This document shows, in pieces, positions 34,118-47,462 of a DNA stretch of 64,000 nucleotides (position 1 is its first letter; each line of letters begins with the position of its first letter). The notes under the pieces were generated by a model. It was given only the letters and a program-made list of their open reading frames with translations, was not told the DNA's origin and made no database searches. Source of the DNA: Sorghum bicolor (lineage: Eukaryota; Streptophyta; Magnoliopsida; Poales; Poaceae); assembly GCF_000003195.3 (NCBI RefSeq), contig NW_018396405.1, positions 473,727-537,726 on the forward strand, written 5' to 3'. The position numbers and the translations under genes are program-made.

Positions 34118-37100
34118 TTACTGATTTTCGAAGAATGTTTTGTAAACTTCTTTTAAATAATCCTCCGTCTCCCAAGTGGCATCTTCTTCCCCATGGTTGC
34201 TCCACAATACCTTGTAGAGCTTAACCACACGATTACGCGTCTCCCGTTCCTTGCGATCAAGAATCGCCACGGGTTTCTCCTCATACACCAAGTCTGACTT
34301 CAACTTGATATCTCGAACTTCCACTCGTTCCTCCGGTACATGAAGGCACTTCTTCAATTGTGATACGTGGAAGACAGGGAAAATAGCTCGAAGCGCAACT
34401 GGGAGTTGAACTTTGTATGCCACATTCCCTTTCTTTTCGAGAATCCGATAAGGTCCCACATAGCGAGGTGCAAGCTTTCGCTTGACTCCGAACCTTTGTA
34501 CACCCTTCATCGGAGACACCTTGATGTACACATGGTCACCAACTGAAAACTCAATCGGCTTCCTTCTCTTGTCGGCATAACTTTTCTGACGAGCTTGAGC
34601 AGCTTCCAGATGTTGCTGGATAGTACGGACTTTCTGCTCGGCTTCGTTCACGAAATCGATGCCATAATACCTTCGCTCTCCGGCTTCCACCCAGTTCAAC
34701 GGGGTTCGACACTTTCGACCATACAAGGCTTCAAATGGAGCCATCTTGATACTCTCCTGATAACTATTGTTGTAGGAGAACTCAGCTAATGGCAACCACT
34801 TAACCCAAGAACCTTTTGAAGAGAGAGCGCATGCCCTCAACATGTCTTCGAGGATTTGGTTGACCCTTTCAGTTTGACCAGCTGTTTAGGGATGATAAGC
34901 AGAGCTGCGGACTAAATGAGTACCAATTTGCTCATGCAGACATTCCCAAAAACGAGCAGTGAACTGTGGTCCGCGATCGGATATGATTGTTCGAGGCACA
35001 CCATACTGACGAACAATGTGCTCGAAATACAACTCCGCATACTGATGTGGACGATAGTCAGTTCGGACTGGAATAAATCAAGCAACTTTGGTCAAACGAT
35101 CTACAATCACCCAAATGGAGTCGTACCCCTTAACAGAAGTTGGGAGTCCACTGATGAAATCCATGCTGACTTCTTCCCATTTCCAACCAGGAATTGACAA
35201 GGGTTGAAGCAAACCAGCTTTCATGTGAACAGCTTTCACACGACAACAATTGTCACAACGAGCGACAAAAGCAGCTATCTCCTTTTTCATCTTTGTCCAC
35301 CAAAACAACGGTTTTAAATCCTGATACATCTTGCTACTACCAGGATGAATAGACAATTTGGATGAATGAGCCTCAGATAAGATCTGATTTCGCAGCTCAC
35401 GGTCTTTTGGGACCACAAGTCGATCCTTGAACCAAAGGATTCCGTTCTCATCGACCCGGAAATGCTTGGTTTCTTCTTCCTTCATTTTTCTCTTTATATG
35501 GTGGATGCCTACATCTGTCTGCTGCAATTCGATGAGTCGATTGCGAATGGTACTTTCCAGAGAAATCTGGTTGAGCACAAGTGGATGCATAAGATGTGAT
35601 AACAACGGATCTTCCACTTGGATTGAGTGACAGTGCGCTTTCCGACTCAAGGCATCCACCACCACGTTTGCCTTGCCCGGATGATAGTGCACTTGGAGAT
35701 TATAATCTTTAATCAACTCAAGCCACCTTCGTTGTCGCATGTTCAGTTCAGGTTGAGTGAAGATATACTTGAGGCTCTTGTGATCGGTATAGATATTACA
35801 CAGATTACCCAGCAAATAATGCCTCCAGATTTTTAAAGCATGAACAACTGCTGCCAATTCTAAGTCATGAGTAGGGTAATTGACCTCATGCTTTCGAAGT
35901 TGGCGTGAGGCATACGCAATTACGCGACCTTCCTGCATCAACACACAGCCTAAACCAATGCCCGACGCGTCACAAAAGACATCAAAGGGCCTTTGGATAT
36001 CAGGTTGAGCTAGGACAGGAGCTGATGTCAGCAATGTCATCAACTTGTGGAATGCCTCTTCACACTCAGGTGTCCACACAAACTTCTCATCCTTCTGAAG
36101 TAGACGAGTCATAGGCTTGGATATTTTGGAGAATTCCGGAATGAATCGACGGTAATATCCTGCCAGACCAAGAAAACTCCGAACCTCGTGTACCGAAGTT
36201 GGAACTTTCCAATCCAGCACTTCTTGCACCTTAGCCGGATCCACCGATATGCCTTCTTCAGATAAGATATGGCCCAAGAAAGGTACTTTCTTTAGCCAAA
36301 ACTCGCATTTGCTAAACTTGGCATAAAGCTGATGTTCGCGCAAACGCGACAACACTACACGCAGATGCTCTGCATGCTCCTCTTCATTGCGAGAATATAC
36401 CAAGATATCATCAATGAAGACCACCACAAACTTGTCCAATTCGGGCATGAACACCGAATTCATGAGATACATGAAATGAGCAGGTGCATTCGTAAGGCCG
36501 AAAGACATGACAAGGTACTCATACAGCCCATACCTCGTCGAGAAAGTTGTCTTAGGTACATCTTCAGGACGGATCTTGATCTGATGGTACCCAGATCGCA
36601 AATCAATCTTGGAGAATACCTTAGCTTTAGACAACTGATCAAACAAAATATCAATGCGAGGAAGAGGGTATTTGTTCTTGATAGTCACCGCATTTAGGGG
36701 ACGATAGTCCACACACATGCGCAACGATTGATCCTTCTTCTTCACAAAGATAGCCGGACAACCCCAAGGAGAAGAACTAGGACGAATAAGACCCTTCTTC
36801 AACAACTCATTTAGTTGGGTCTTAAGCTCAGCTAATTCATTGGGTGGCATTCTATAAGGTCTTCTAGAGATAGGAGCGGTACCTGGAATCAATTCAATTT
36901 TGAACTCCACATCCCGATCCGGAGGAAGCCTGGGCAAATCATCAGGAAATACATCCGGAAACTCACACACCACCGGAATATCCTGAATAGCCTTAGATGT
37001 AACTGCATTCACAGTGCTACGGATATGAATATCACGGGGAAGCTGCACTAGAAATGCCTCCTTGGAATTTGGGTCTTTCAACATCACTACACGAGTGGTG

Positions 37101-38443
37101 GTGTCGATAAGAACTCCATTGCCACTCATCCACTTCATCCCTAGAATTACATCTATGCCCACACCGGGTAGAACAACCAAATCAGCAAGAAACTGACGGC
37201 CTCCTATATCCAGAGTTGCCCCCAAAACCACTTGATTTGTGGAAATATCATTCCCCGCAGCACTAATACAATAACTGCCCTTATCAAGTGTAATGGCCTT
37301 GATGCTATGCTTAGACACAAATTCAGAACTCACAAAGGAATGTGATGCTCCAGAATCAAAAAGCATGAGTGCATCATGTTGATTAACCAGAAACTTACCA
37401 GCCGTCACTACCTCACCAGCAGGGATTGCTTCCACAGTTGTGTAGTGAACACGCCCCTGACGGACGTTCCCTTGGTTGCCCTTCTTTGGCGGGTAAGGAC
37501 AGTTGCTCTGCCAATGCCCGGTCGGATTGCAGTTCCAGTACGGACGGTTGGCAGGTGGAGTCTTGGCATAGTTGGGACCCGTGTTGCCCCTAGGAAGAGC
37601 AATAGAGTACCCCTTGCGAAAACCCGTCTTGGCCTGATTCTTCTTCATCGGAGGGCGGTACCGCTGGTTAGACGTTGGGGCACGGAACGGTGGCTTAGCT
37701 GCCACTGGAGCCTTGGACTGAGATGACCCGACCCTAGCCTCAAAGGCCCTCTTACGAGTCTTGGTCGCAGTGTACACAGTGTTATAGTTCTCTTGAGTGA
37801 GAGCATCACTGACAAACTCATTGAAAGTTGCACACTTACTACGGCCCATAGTCTTCAGCAATTTGGGGCCCAAACCCCGCTTGAAGCTAGCAATCTTTTT
37901 CGTCTCCGTGTTCACGAACTCAGGAGCATACCTAGACAAATGATTGAAAGCATGCAAATACTCCTTCAGAGTCTTGTTGCCCTGAGTCAACTGCATAAAC
38001 TCAGTATGCTTCATCTCCATGACACCAGGAGGAATGAAATGCCCCTTGAAAGCTTCACGGAAAAGATTCCAGTCAAGCACTGTGTTGGCTGGAAGAGCTT
38101 CACGATACTGATTCCACCAGATGCCTGCCGGTCCTTGCAGTTGGTGAGCTGCATATTCTGCCTTCAAACCTTCAGTCAAACGAAGCAAGCGGAACTTTTG
38201 TTCCACCGTGTTCAGCCATTCTTCAGCTTGAAGGGGTTCTTCAGCTTCTCTGAAAGGTGGGGGCTTGGTATCCATGAAGTCCTTGAAGCTACTGTACTGG
38301 TTAGGAGCTGGCCCTTCCTGTGCATTACGACCACCCTGATTTGCCACCCGATTGATGGTCTCAGTGAGCATCCTCTGATTTTCCACCATCATTTGCATCA
38401 GCTCAGCTGGTTTTGGTGGTGGGGGAGGAGGAGGTGGATTCAT
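34118..38443 (-). pseudogene. Element D gag-pol polyprotein with chromodomain, two nonsense codons
   Basis: A single frame of 1441 codons starting at the ATG before eight prolines ([11 protein letters not shown]); the upstream in-frame extension to 38587 has no gag character. Domains in order: Gag core (residues ~40-240), a zinc-knuckle relic ([13 protein letters not shown], first Cys replaced), protease [10 protein letters not shown] (~362), RT with VDYRPLN, SGYHQI and FIDDILVYS (~677), RNase H with DASGIGLG (~823), integrase HHCC, then D (MDFISGLP), D (SDRGPQF) and E (QTERVNQ) with 35 residues between the last two. After that come the GPY-type C-terminus and a chromodomain (WSNHGEEDATWE) ending 34118. 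Stops: TGA at 35078-35080 between the first integrase motif and the second, and TAA at 34886-34888 just before the catalytic E. Both fit single C-to-T changes (CGA, CAA). In related elements the chromodomain steers insertion to marked chromatin. Confidence 0.93.
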
Positions 38444-38841
38444 GTTTGCACGCTGTTCCGCACCTCGGGTGCCACGAGAAATCTGTAAAGACACAGTCAG
38501 TGAGCATTGATGATGACAAGATTTGCCACAGAAGAACTTATATTCATGCCTGAAAGTATTCGAGAGAATAGCTTTACAAAAAGGCACAACAATTCAATTC
38601 CACAAAACAACATCACCAATCCAACACATGACATAGATATCCGCAATACGCACCATAACGGAAAACATCGGCATAACATAACGATCATATTAAGACTGCA
38701 CATCGGGTCCATAAAGTTATTACACCAACACAGTACATGCCATGAGTCAAGGTCGAAGTTCCGGATTACAACATGGGTACAAAAGCATCACCACTAGCTG
38801 CCAACTACAAAAGATCCTCACAAGACACTACCCACTACTCC
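38444..38841 (-). other. Element D spacer between ORF0 and gag
   Basis: No supported coding sequence. Confidence 0.5.
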
Positions 38842-39927
38842 CTACACTCCAGGCTCGTCGTCTGAGTCAGCGTCGAAGATCGCCTCTCCATCCTCATCGC
38901 TAACCGGCTCAAGCTCCTCGTCCTCCACGTCCTCGTGCAAAGGTGGTGCAGCCGCTGCTGGTCCATCGACCTCCATACCATCATCATCGGCCACAATCAC
39001 CTGAGGTCCCACCTCTGGATACACGGGTATAGGGCGAGGAATAGGGTGTAGCAAGTTGTTGAGACGGTGAATCTCCACAAGACCAGCCTCAATCTGATCC
39101 TGCAGATAGTTCTCCCGCTCAAGCGACTGAACTGGGTGCATCTCCCATGCTTGGCGCCTGTTCTCTGACACGCGGAGTGCAGTATCCCTTTCACGGGTGA
39201 GCTGCACCAAGCGCTCCTGTAAGGTCTCCCTCTCTCTAGCTAACTGGCTCATCTGATCCTGCTTATGATCTCTCTCCCTAATGGCCTTCACCCACTGCTG
39301 CCTACGATACTCCGCAATGTCTTCTCAGTCATTGCGGTCCTTCTGAGCTTGCTCCAGGAGTCTAGCTTGCTTGCGAAACTTGCGAGCACGCTTTTCAGCC
39401 TTCCGCTACATCTCCTGAGCCCTGCGAACAGCCACCATCACTTGTGCATAGGTGTTCTCTCGCTGACTGATCAGCTTGAGCATAGCCATCATAGCGCTCA
39501 TAGCAGGACTAGAACTCTCAGCTCTCTCTCCCCTGCCTCGAACCAAAGCATAACCATCAGCCTGTTTCCACTCCGCTGCTGCTGGGTCAGCACGGGGAAT
39601 GGAGGCCGCTGGTCCTCCCGTCAGCTCATCTCCACACCTCTGACAAATATCGAGCAGGATAGTCTGGGCTGCAACCTGAGCTGCCTCCCAAGGAGTCTGC
39701 CCATCTGAGCTACAAGTCCAGCCTGTCCATGCAGGCTTGTCCCCATGTGGAGGGACAACTCCCTGCACAGCAAACCACTGTATCCCTCCAGTGCTCCCCA
39801 ACTCCCACCAGGAATACTGTGGTGGCTCAGTATACCCGACAGACTGAAGCACTGTCCAGAGCAAGGTAGGAGTGCCAAACTCGCTCAAGAAAGTGTCACT
39901 GGGACGGGGTGAAGCGGGTGCGTCCAT
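38842..39927 (-). pseudogene. Element D ORF0, unknown function, two nonsense codons
   Basis: Frame of 361 codons upstream of gag in the same direction, from MDAPASPRPSD to DSDDEPGV. The first half is W/P/G-rich. The second half is a strongly charged coiled coil (RERDHKQDQMSQLARERETL), followed by a proline segment and a very acidic tail (EDVEDEELEPVSDEDGEA). TAG at 39406-39408 and TGA at 39325-39327 interrupt it. No known enzyme motif is visible. An ORF in this place is recalled for RIRE3/RIRE8-type elements; its role is unknown. Confidence 0.7.
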
Positions 39928-40723
39928 CTGTGGAAAGGAATAGGAATACCATGGGTAAAAGAGGATTAGTTTAAGCAACATTTATTTATTTAAAAGGGAC
40001 GAAATTGTAAGGGAAGGAGTAGACAGAATGTATGCATGAATGCGACATGATGCATGCACGAACCGTACGTCCTCACAAACTTAGAAAATTAATATTCTAA
40101 CGGATATACGGTGGCATACATTCGTCTCTCGATACGATAACTATCGGTTTACACGTGCGCTGTTAGAGTACCTGCAGAAAACTTCATTTCAGCCCAACAG
40201 TTCCCAATATATCACTCAAGAAAGCAGTAAACTAAGTGCACATTGCTTGGACATGCCCAAACATGCACAAACAATGACACCACAACTACCCGAGAAATTA
40301 AATACTCCCCAATTAAGTTTCCTTCGTGGTTCCATGGTTTCGACATGTAACCACTCTAGAAAACCACCGCGAACACTCCCCTAGACCGCCGTTTGGACGA
40401 TCATGCTCTCACAGCTCACACTTACCTGAGCGTAGGTGCGACGTTGCATAATTTAAATCTAGCGACATATGTGGCTACTTCACATATGAAGGCTACCTCC
40501 ACCATTAGACCACAGGGTAGCATAGTGCGGTCATCACACATCCATACCTGAGTACTGCCGGAGATGCATAAATAAAACCCCCAAGTCAGTACTTAAATAG
40601 CCACCTATAGTCCTTATGTGGGCAAGGAGGATTCGACCACTGGCATAACTTAATTAGTTGTTTTACACTATTTTATTTAAAACTATTTTGTTTTAAATAC
40701 ACAAACGCTGCATTTATAATGCT
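39928..40723 (-). other. Element D leader
   Basis: Non-coding region between the primer binding site and ORF0; nothing else recognised. Confidence 0.6.
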
Positions 40724-40741
40724 GAACTTGCTCCGATACCA
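40724..40741 (-). other. Primer binding site of element D
   Basis: TGGTATCGGAGCAAGTTC on the minus strand, two bases from the 5' LTR end. This is an initiator-Met tRNA-type site with one change (A to G) from the usual TGGTATCAGAGC. Confidence 0.88.
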
Positions 40742-40743
40742 GC

Positions 40744-43700
40744 TGTCACAGAACCGACCAAATTATAAGAGTTCAAGTGCAGAAACGATCGCCAAGCAAT
40801 CAAGTTTCCAAACTTGAGCCCATATAATCTCGGTAGTCAATTGAAATCACGAAGGACTTCAAACCAACTCGCAACAAACCAAGATCGTAATAGTTCAACA
40901 TAAACACAACGAATGTTACATAGTCATACATTGCCGTCGAAGCGGCACCACATCGGAGTATTAAGTTATTACAACACTTGTTCGAATTAGCGGAAGCAAA
41001 ATAGTTACACACACTTTCCAAAGTTCAGTTCATAAGTTTGAGTTACTGCCAGAGTCTATGACATCCTTCCAAAAGCAACAGGTACGAAGTTGTTAGAGAA
41101 CCGTGCCCAACGGTTAGTCCTCATCCCCAGCGGGATGGAGACAGGTCTTGCAGAAGCCGTCATAGAAGATGTCATCTGCAACAGGTGGGAATAAACCCTG
41201 AGTACGAGAATGTACTCAGCTAGACTTACCCGTCTAGTAAAACATAAAAGACACCAAGGATCATGCAAGACTAAATATCAAGTGGAGCTGGTTGACTCAC
41301 CTTTTGCCAAAAGCTTAACTTACGACTAAGTTATTTTGAGAGCATCATATTTATTTATCATCAGCCTACCACAAGATTAGCACCTGTACTACAACACATC
41401 ACTTGATTATTACAAACAATAATAACCATATCAAATTCATCATGTGTTCTTCTTGCTATCATCATTATCATGAACCAAGTTCATTAGTGACGGCTACGTT
41501 TGCCGCTGCTCTGTCAAGTTCTCACTAATCGGGAGAGACGGCGATTCGAATCGAATTCCTATCCAGCTGGAGGGTTATTCCTAGCACTCACCCAAGCATC
41601 CCCTGCCGGAGAGCCAATAGGTTACCTTTGGTACAACTCAGGAATCGCGGCTCCGATCAGCGCCGCACTCCCAGGGCTACCACTCTGCCAGGGAGGTCAG
41701 GAATTTTAACTCACCTGCCTATGGACTTACGCCAATGGTCCCCCGCACACCGCACTTCCTCCGGTAGTGCGCACTTTATACTTGCCGGTCTTCCGGCTTG
41801 AGTCATACTACTCGGCTTCGCGGTCGGAACGAGTTATCCGGCCAACTAAGTGTCAGGCATGCGTTCAACATGACAAGAGGACGTACAACGATCGGTCCTT
41901 AGCTGCCACAGACGGAGTTACTACAAACTTGCAAAACTCCGCCCGGCTTAAGTCAATTTAATCAGGTTCCATCCACGATAGCACATATAGACCATCGTGA
42001 TCCGACATAACCCTATATCGCGCAGGTGACAGGATATCACCCGACATCTACCGATTAAAGCATGGCTAAGCGGCTACTCGATCCTAACTCTACAACCAGG
42101 GTGTGGTGAGTTATTTGGACAAGGATAGAGTAGAATGCAGCAAAAGTTTCATCACAACTCCAATACGTAATGCATCAATAGATATAACATATTAAGTAAA
42201 CTTTCGAAAATAAAGGGAAACTTATAATGCTCCGGGGCTTGCCTTTCACGAACGACGCCGGCTCGTGATTCGGGCACTCAACTTCTTCTTCGGGCTCCTC
42301 GAGTCCGGCTTGCTGGACCTCCACCTCTTGGCTGCCCTCCTGACCTTCGGGATTCGCCTGCAGCTCGTAGGAGGCTGTCGCGTCCGATGCACCTATTGCA
42401 TGCCCGAACAATAAGAAGATGCACATGCTAAAGATGAATGCTTGATAGCACAAGTAGCTAACTGGACACTCAATTACGGAGCAAAAGTTATAACAAGCTC
42501 ACACAAGTTAATAAGTTAGCTTAGCCCAAAACCTATCATGATACTAAATCAGCAAGCAACACAAAACAGGAGTGACTTGGTAAATAAATCATAACTAAAG
42601 ATAGACAGGTCCAACAAACATGAGTGAAGACATTCTGGAAAGCTTATGAAATTGTCTACAAATCATCTTTAAACATCACAGCAAGATTCCTACATTAAAC
42701 CAGTCATTTAAACAAGGTTCCAGGTTCTGTTCCAGAAAAACAGAGAGCACCTATTTCTGGAACCTAACTTGGAACAGCCATAACTTTTAAATTACTAGAC
42801 CAATTCATTCCAAATTTAAACCACAGCTAGTTCAATAAGTTTACTACAACTTTGATTTAGACAAGTTGCCAGTCAAAGTGCTCAGAAAAATTATAAGATA
42901 CCAGTCAAAGTGCTCAGAAAAATCTACAAAAATTACAGAAGCACAAGTATAGCATCAGGGCATCACCATAAAAATTTCAGAGCAATTGCACATACTAAAT
43001 TAAAGATATGTATTTAACATGTGCCAAGGCTCTTATTTCATAAATTCAGAAACATGACTTATATGGTACCAAACAACAGATTTCAGATTACTTATATATG
43101 AGAAATACCATGAACATGTTTACTACCAAAGTAGAGCACCAGCATAAGCACCAATTATTTTATATGATTTAATTAAAGAAACAAGCCACACTTCAATCAT
43201 AAATTGCATATCAAAGCTGCAGCACACCAAAAATCATGAAATATTTACCAAAGCACTCTAATACCATACAGAGACTACCATAAAATTTTTAGAGTAAACT
43301 AAGTAGTATCACAAGAGATATGCATTTATCCAAGAATAACAAGATTAAATCCTTAATAAATATTTTCCTAGAAAACATGGTTCATTTTATATTTTTGTTA
43401 AAAACTAGCCATCTCAAGGAATGCCACAAAATTTGTTTCACAATTTTTGGATCTCAGAAATAGGAGATAAGATTTTTGCAAGAAAGCCAAAAATCCAGAT
43501 TTTGAATAAAAGAAAAGGAGGGAAGGAGGTGACACTGTCAGTGGATCCCATCTGTCAGGTCCTTCTTCCTCACGGCCGAGGCGACTTTTGCCGGCGATTT
43601 CTCCGCGACGGCGAGGTCTCCGGCCAAACCAAGGGCATCAGCGTGATCCCCAAACCCTAACGACTCGATTGACCCCCTTTTCCCCACGGTGGAGCCACCG

Positions 43701-45117
43701 GAAAGGGCCTGCCGTCGACGATGGCGGCTCGGCGGAGGTGCTCGGCGTTACGTCGGAGCCCTCAGGCCGGTAAAGCGCAACCTAAGGCCTTCTACAGCAC
43801 CAGGGGACTACGGCGAAGCTTTCTAGGTACACAGCTTGGCCTGGATCCTCGTGGAACACGCTGGCCACGAGAGCACCCATCTCCGGCGGAAACACGGCGG
43901 CGCTGCGCACCGTGTCCGGCGACGGAGAGCTTGGTAGAGCGTCCGCCAAGTGGCGCAAAAGCTCGCTACGGACCTAAGCTACCTCTAGGTCTACCAGAGA
44001 CGACGAGAGGCTTCACAGGGCTTGGCATTGAGTTCGCCGGAGAAGAAGGTCACGGCGACCCGAGTTGGGGGAAGAAGGAAATGTCGGCTCACCGGTGGAT
44101 TTCTTGGCGAGTTAGAGGGTGGAGATTGGAGAGCGATTCACGGTGGAGCTTTGGGTGAAGTTTGGTGGGCAATGGCGCAGCAGGGAACGCGCGCGAGCTC
44201 GCCGGAGTAAGCTCGCGGAGGAGAGCTCCCGGCGGCCGCGTTTCTGGCGAGCAGGGCGAGGGAGAGCGAAGTGGACGCGTCCACTCTGCGCGGGCGACGC
44301 CGTGGAGGTCATGCACGCGACGGGAGCTGACAGGCGGGGCCAGAAACGGCGTACGGACGACAAATGTGGCCGTTGTGCTGCCGCCGGTCGGCCACGTCGG
44401 CGAGCTTCAAACCGATTCAGACAAAACGATGACCGACTGACAGAGCTACTTTGGCAACGATTTACTCCCAAACCAGTGCGAATTAGAGGACGGTGCAGTT
44501 GACAAAGTTGGAGTTCCAACTGAGTTCTAAAACTTTGTCAATTGGAGCAAAAGCCAATTCGACCTGGATTGAAAGATATAGAGTTTTCAAAATTGATCAA
44601 GCAAACTGGTTTCGTTCCAGGACTTAGAAAATTTTCTAAGTGTTGGAAACAGCCCCAAATCTGCCTTGTGGGTCACTTTTGAGCTATTTGTGGTCATTTT
44701 CATGAGATGGCCATAAAACAACTTTTGTTCCTTATAAAATTTGCTACAACTTTTCTGTAGAAAGTTTTGACATGCAAACATTTTATGAAACACTTTTTAA
44801 AAGCCTAAGCAAAAGAGGTTTCTAGGGCCTATTTTCATAAGTGTGACTTAAAGGCATATTTTGGAGAAGTGACCAACATGAACATTGTTCCCAAAGTCAA
44901 GTTAAACATAGATAAACTAATTACCAAGGCATTGAGCACAAACACAAGCATGGTTCACTCAATTATAAGCATAGGAAGCCTATTTAAGCAAGTTAAAACA
45001 CATTTTTGCATAGAATGACATGGCTCCAGGTATATGATGATCATGATATGCTTTGAGTAGATGATGATGCTTATGCTATGCACATGATCAATGCAACCAT
45101 AACACTGGGGTGTTACA
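40744..45117 (-). repeat. 5' LTR of element D
   Basis: 4374 bp, from TGTAACACCCC to CTGTGACA on the minus strand. It is a few substitutions away from the 3' LTR but lacks ~225 bp at 42870, where a 20-bp copy of nearby sequence fills the join. Confidence 0.92.
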
Positions 45118-45293
45118 TTAGCCAAAGCAGCCTCCCTCTCCTTCTCCTCCTCGAGCGCCAAAAGCTCCTTGTAAGCCTTGAGGAGCTTCTCCTGTGACTC
45201 TAGGAGTTGATCCTTGAGGAGAGGGAGTTGCTCCCAGCCGCCCCTTGTCGCGTGGATAAAGCTCGACTTTATACGGGAGGTCTCTTTCAGGTC
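45118..45293 (-). pseudogene. Element C antisense gene, coiled-coil exon (proximal half)
   Basis: Minus strand, from a clear acceptor (CTCGCAG/GACCTG) to element D. 57 codons (DLKETSRIKSSFIHATRGGW ... KEREAAL) without a stop, charged and helical, continuing in frame at 29513. Confidence 0.65.
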
Positions 45294-45368
45294 CTGCGAG
45301 CCAGCAGTGGAACAGTAAGAACACAAAACCAAAACGTCCTATGATAGCTAGGGCCCAAAAATACTTAC
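45294..45368 (-). other. Putative 75-bp intron of element C antisense gene
   Basis: GTAAGT ... CTCGCAG on the minus strand. The flanking codons are in phase (..GPAYF / DLKETS..). Same length as the other intron at 28952. Confidence 0.65.
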
Positions 45369-47384
45369 AAAGTAAGCCGGTCCGAGCCCGTTGTTGACGA
45401 CGTCGAACAGGAGCCCCACCACATGCTTCATCTAGAGGCGAAGCTCCTCGAGATGCTCCCACTTCTTGGCCTCCTTCCAATTGTCCATAAAGATGTTAGG
45501 CTCGGATGGGTCGGTGGAGGCCCGGATGCGGATCTGGTCGGGGCACCAGTTCTCCATCTCCACCACCGCGCGCGCCTTGACGCCCCGGATGAGCTCTTCA
45601 ACAGTTTCGAGCGACACCCCGTGACACAAAAATAGGTCGATGATGGAGGGGAATCGCCCGTCGTCATCCACGGTCTTCCAGGTCCCGGTCTCGCTGGCAC
45701 CACCGCCGCCCGACGTCCCAGCTTCGTCTTCCTCAGTGGGAATGCGGTCCTCCAACAACCGACGCTCTCGAAGGAATCTAGGAGCGATCCCATCGATGCC
45801 GTAGATCGTGCCCTTGATCTCGGACTGAGGGTCGACTGGGGCGTGCATCATACAAGCGAGCGCCACCACGCCGTCCGCCCGCCCTGACTCAGCTGGGATC
45901 GAAGCAGGCGCTCCCGGACGGAGCCCTGCCGGGGTCGGCGGACCATAAACCAGCAGACCCTCCTCCCCGGCTTCGGGCTCTTGTGGCGTTGGCGGCACTG
46001 GCTGGGCGGACTGTGAGGTGGTGGCTTGAGCAGTTCCTCTAACTGTTGGCTCCTCTGCTACTGCTGCTCCTGGAGCTCCCGCAGCTCTTGCTGCCGATCC
46101 TGCTCCAGCAGCTCCTCGAGCTAGGGTCCCTCTGGCCGCCGCCCCTCCTCTTTTTCTTCTCCTTCCTGCTGCGGCTGCTGCTGCCCCTCCTGTAGCTGTT
46201 GTCGCGTCTCCCGCTCGTGCTCCTCCTCCTCCCGCTTCCTCTGCTCCTCGACAGAGTGGAGCCCGATGGGCCACGGTGTCCGCTTCGCCGCAGGGGAAGC
46301 CTCGACCCCAGATCAGGGAGGCTCGGGGGCTCCCTCCTGCTCTTGGGGGCGAGGCGCCTCGACCTGCTTCACTGACGGCGGGGTGGACTCCCCCACCAAT
46401 GGACGGGGCGGGGCGCTCTTGACACCAGTCGACGGCCGAGGATCGGAGGAGCCTGCAAGCACTCGAAAGCAAAAGTCAGTCGCCATGATGATCGACATAA
46501 GGACAACACAACTCCCATGACGACGGGAATAAACCGCTAATTGAGTCTTTGGAAGCCGCTCCCACCTTAAGCCTCTTGGCCATCGAGGGCTGGGCCTGTT
46601 CGAGCGTCCGCTTCAAACTAAGGAGAAGAGGAACAAGCGTAAGAGAAGCCGTTACCCAAGAGAATGCCAAGACATCTGAGGGTGAGAATCATAACATCGA
46701 AAATCTTACCCCACAGGAAGGGCAACCCGCCTACCGGTCCCTCGACCAGCAGGCTTCGAGCCACCCCACGTCGAGGCTCCAGGCCCCTCGCGAGTGGGTG
46801 CCGGTCTCGGCTTGGCATTTCCCGCATGGCCAGTGCTTGGACTGGTACTTCTGCGATCCGTTCCCCCCTTACTCGAGGCCGCGGCGCGACCGTGAGTTAG
46901 CGGCCCCGTCGCTAGGGACTTAACCTGGTGGCCCGCCTTAGACGTGGGAGGAGGTTGGGGGCGGGGGATGGTCCGACCTGGCGCAGGCTCTGGAGGAGTG
47001 TCGGTGCGGGAACGGCGTGGAGACGACTCCCTCTGCTGACTTTCATGAGACCCGCTTGGCGCCCCCTTTGGGACTCCCGTCCGCGGGACGTCGACGCCGG
47101 TCTGAGGCGGGCCCTCGAGGATGCGGTCGAGGTGGGCCCTCGAGGATGCGGCCGTCACCATCGCCGCCATCATCCTCATCGGAGGATTCTTCCTCAGGCT
47201 CCCCCCTCTGCTTGGACTTCGCTCGACGCGTCTCCAGCGCTTGACGCTCGAGATTCTTCTTCTTTTCCTTCTTCTTTTTTAAGTCCATCGTGGACTTCTG
47301 CTTTTTCACGGACTCTCGCCGCTTGTCACGATCGACCTCGTCCTCCTTTACCGGAGGCTTCGAGGATCGAACATCGATCGAACC
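45369..47384 (-). pseudogene. Element C antisense gene, central exon(s)
   Basis: Starts at a likely acceptor (TTCACGCAG/GGTTCG, 47384) with a basic stretch (KKKKEKKKNLERQALETRR) and an acidic run (EEESSDEDDGG). It passes a low-complexity Ala/Gly/Arg-rich part whose frame I cannot follow with confidence (about 46100-46930). It becomes clear again from ~46000 down (ACMMHAPVDPQSEIKGTIYG, RFLRERRLLEDRIP, PNIFMDNWKEAKKWEHLEEL). A TAG lies at 45432-45434, and the exon ends at the GTAAGT donor. Exon borders inside this region are uncertain. Confidence 0.5.
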
Positions 47385-47462
47385 CTGCGTGAACAAAGAC
47401 AAGTTTTAAGAAGGATCGAAGAAAATCCAGAATCGAAGCCATAAGCAAGAAAAGAACTTAAC

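Larger units (their letters stand above)
29514..45117 (-). mobile_element. Element D: Tekay/RIRE-like chromovirus with very long LTRs and an ORF0
   Basis: 15.6 kb on the minus strand, starting TGTAACACCCCAGTG (45117) and ending TCTGTGACA (29514), flanked by TTAGC (29509-29513 and 45118-45122). It has LTRs of 4374 and 4562 bp, an initiator-Met primer site, ORF0, gag-pol with a complete domain set, a C-terminal chromodomain and a polypurine tract. Long LTRs and a chromodomain fit the Tekay/Del clade. An extra ORF ahead of gag is recalled for rice RIRE3/RIRE8. Four nonsense codons disable it. It is the only element here retaining RT, RNase H and integrase. Confidence 0.92.
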
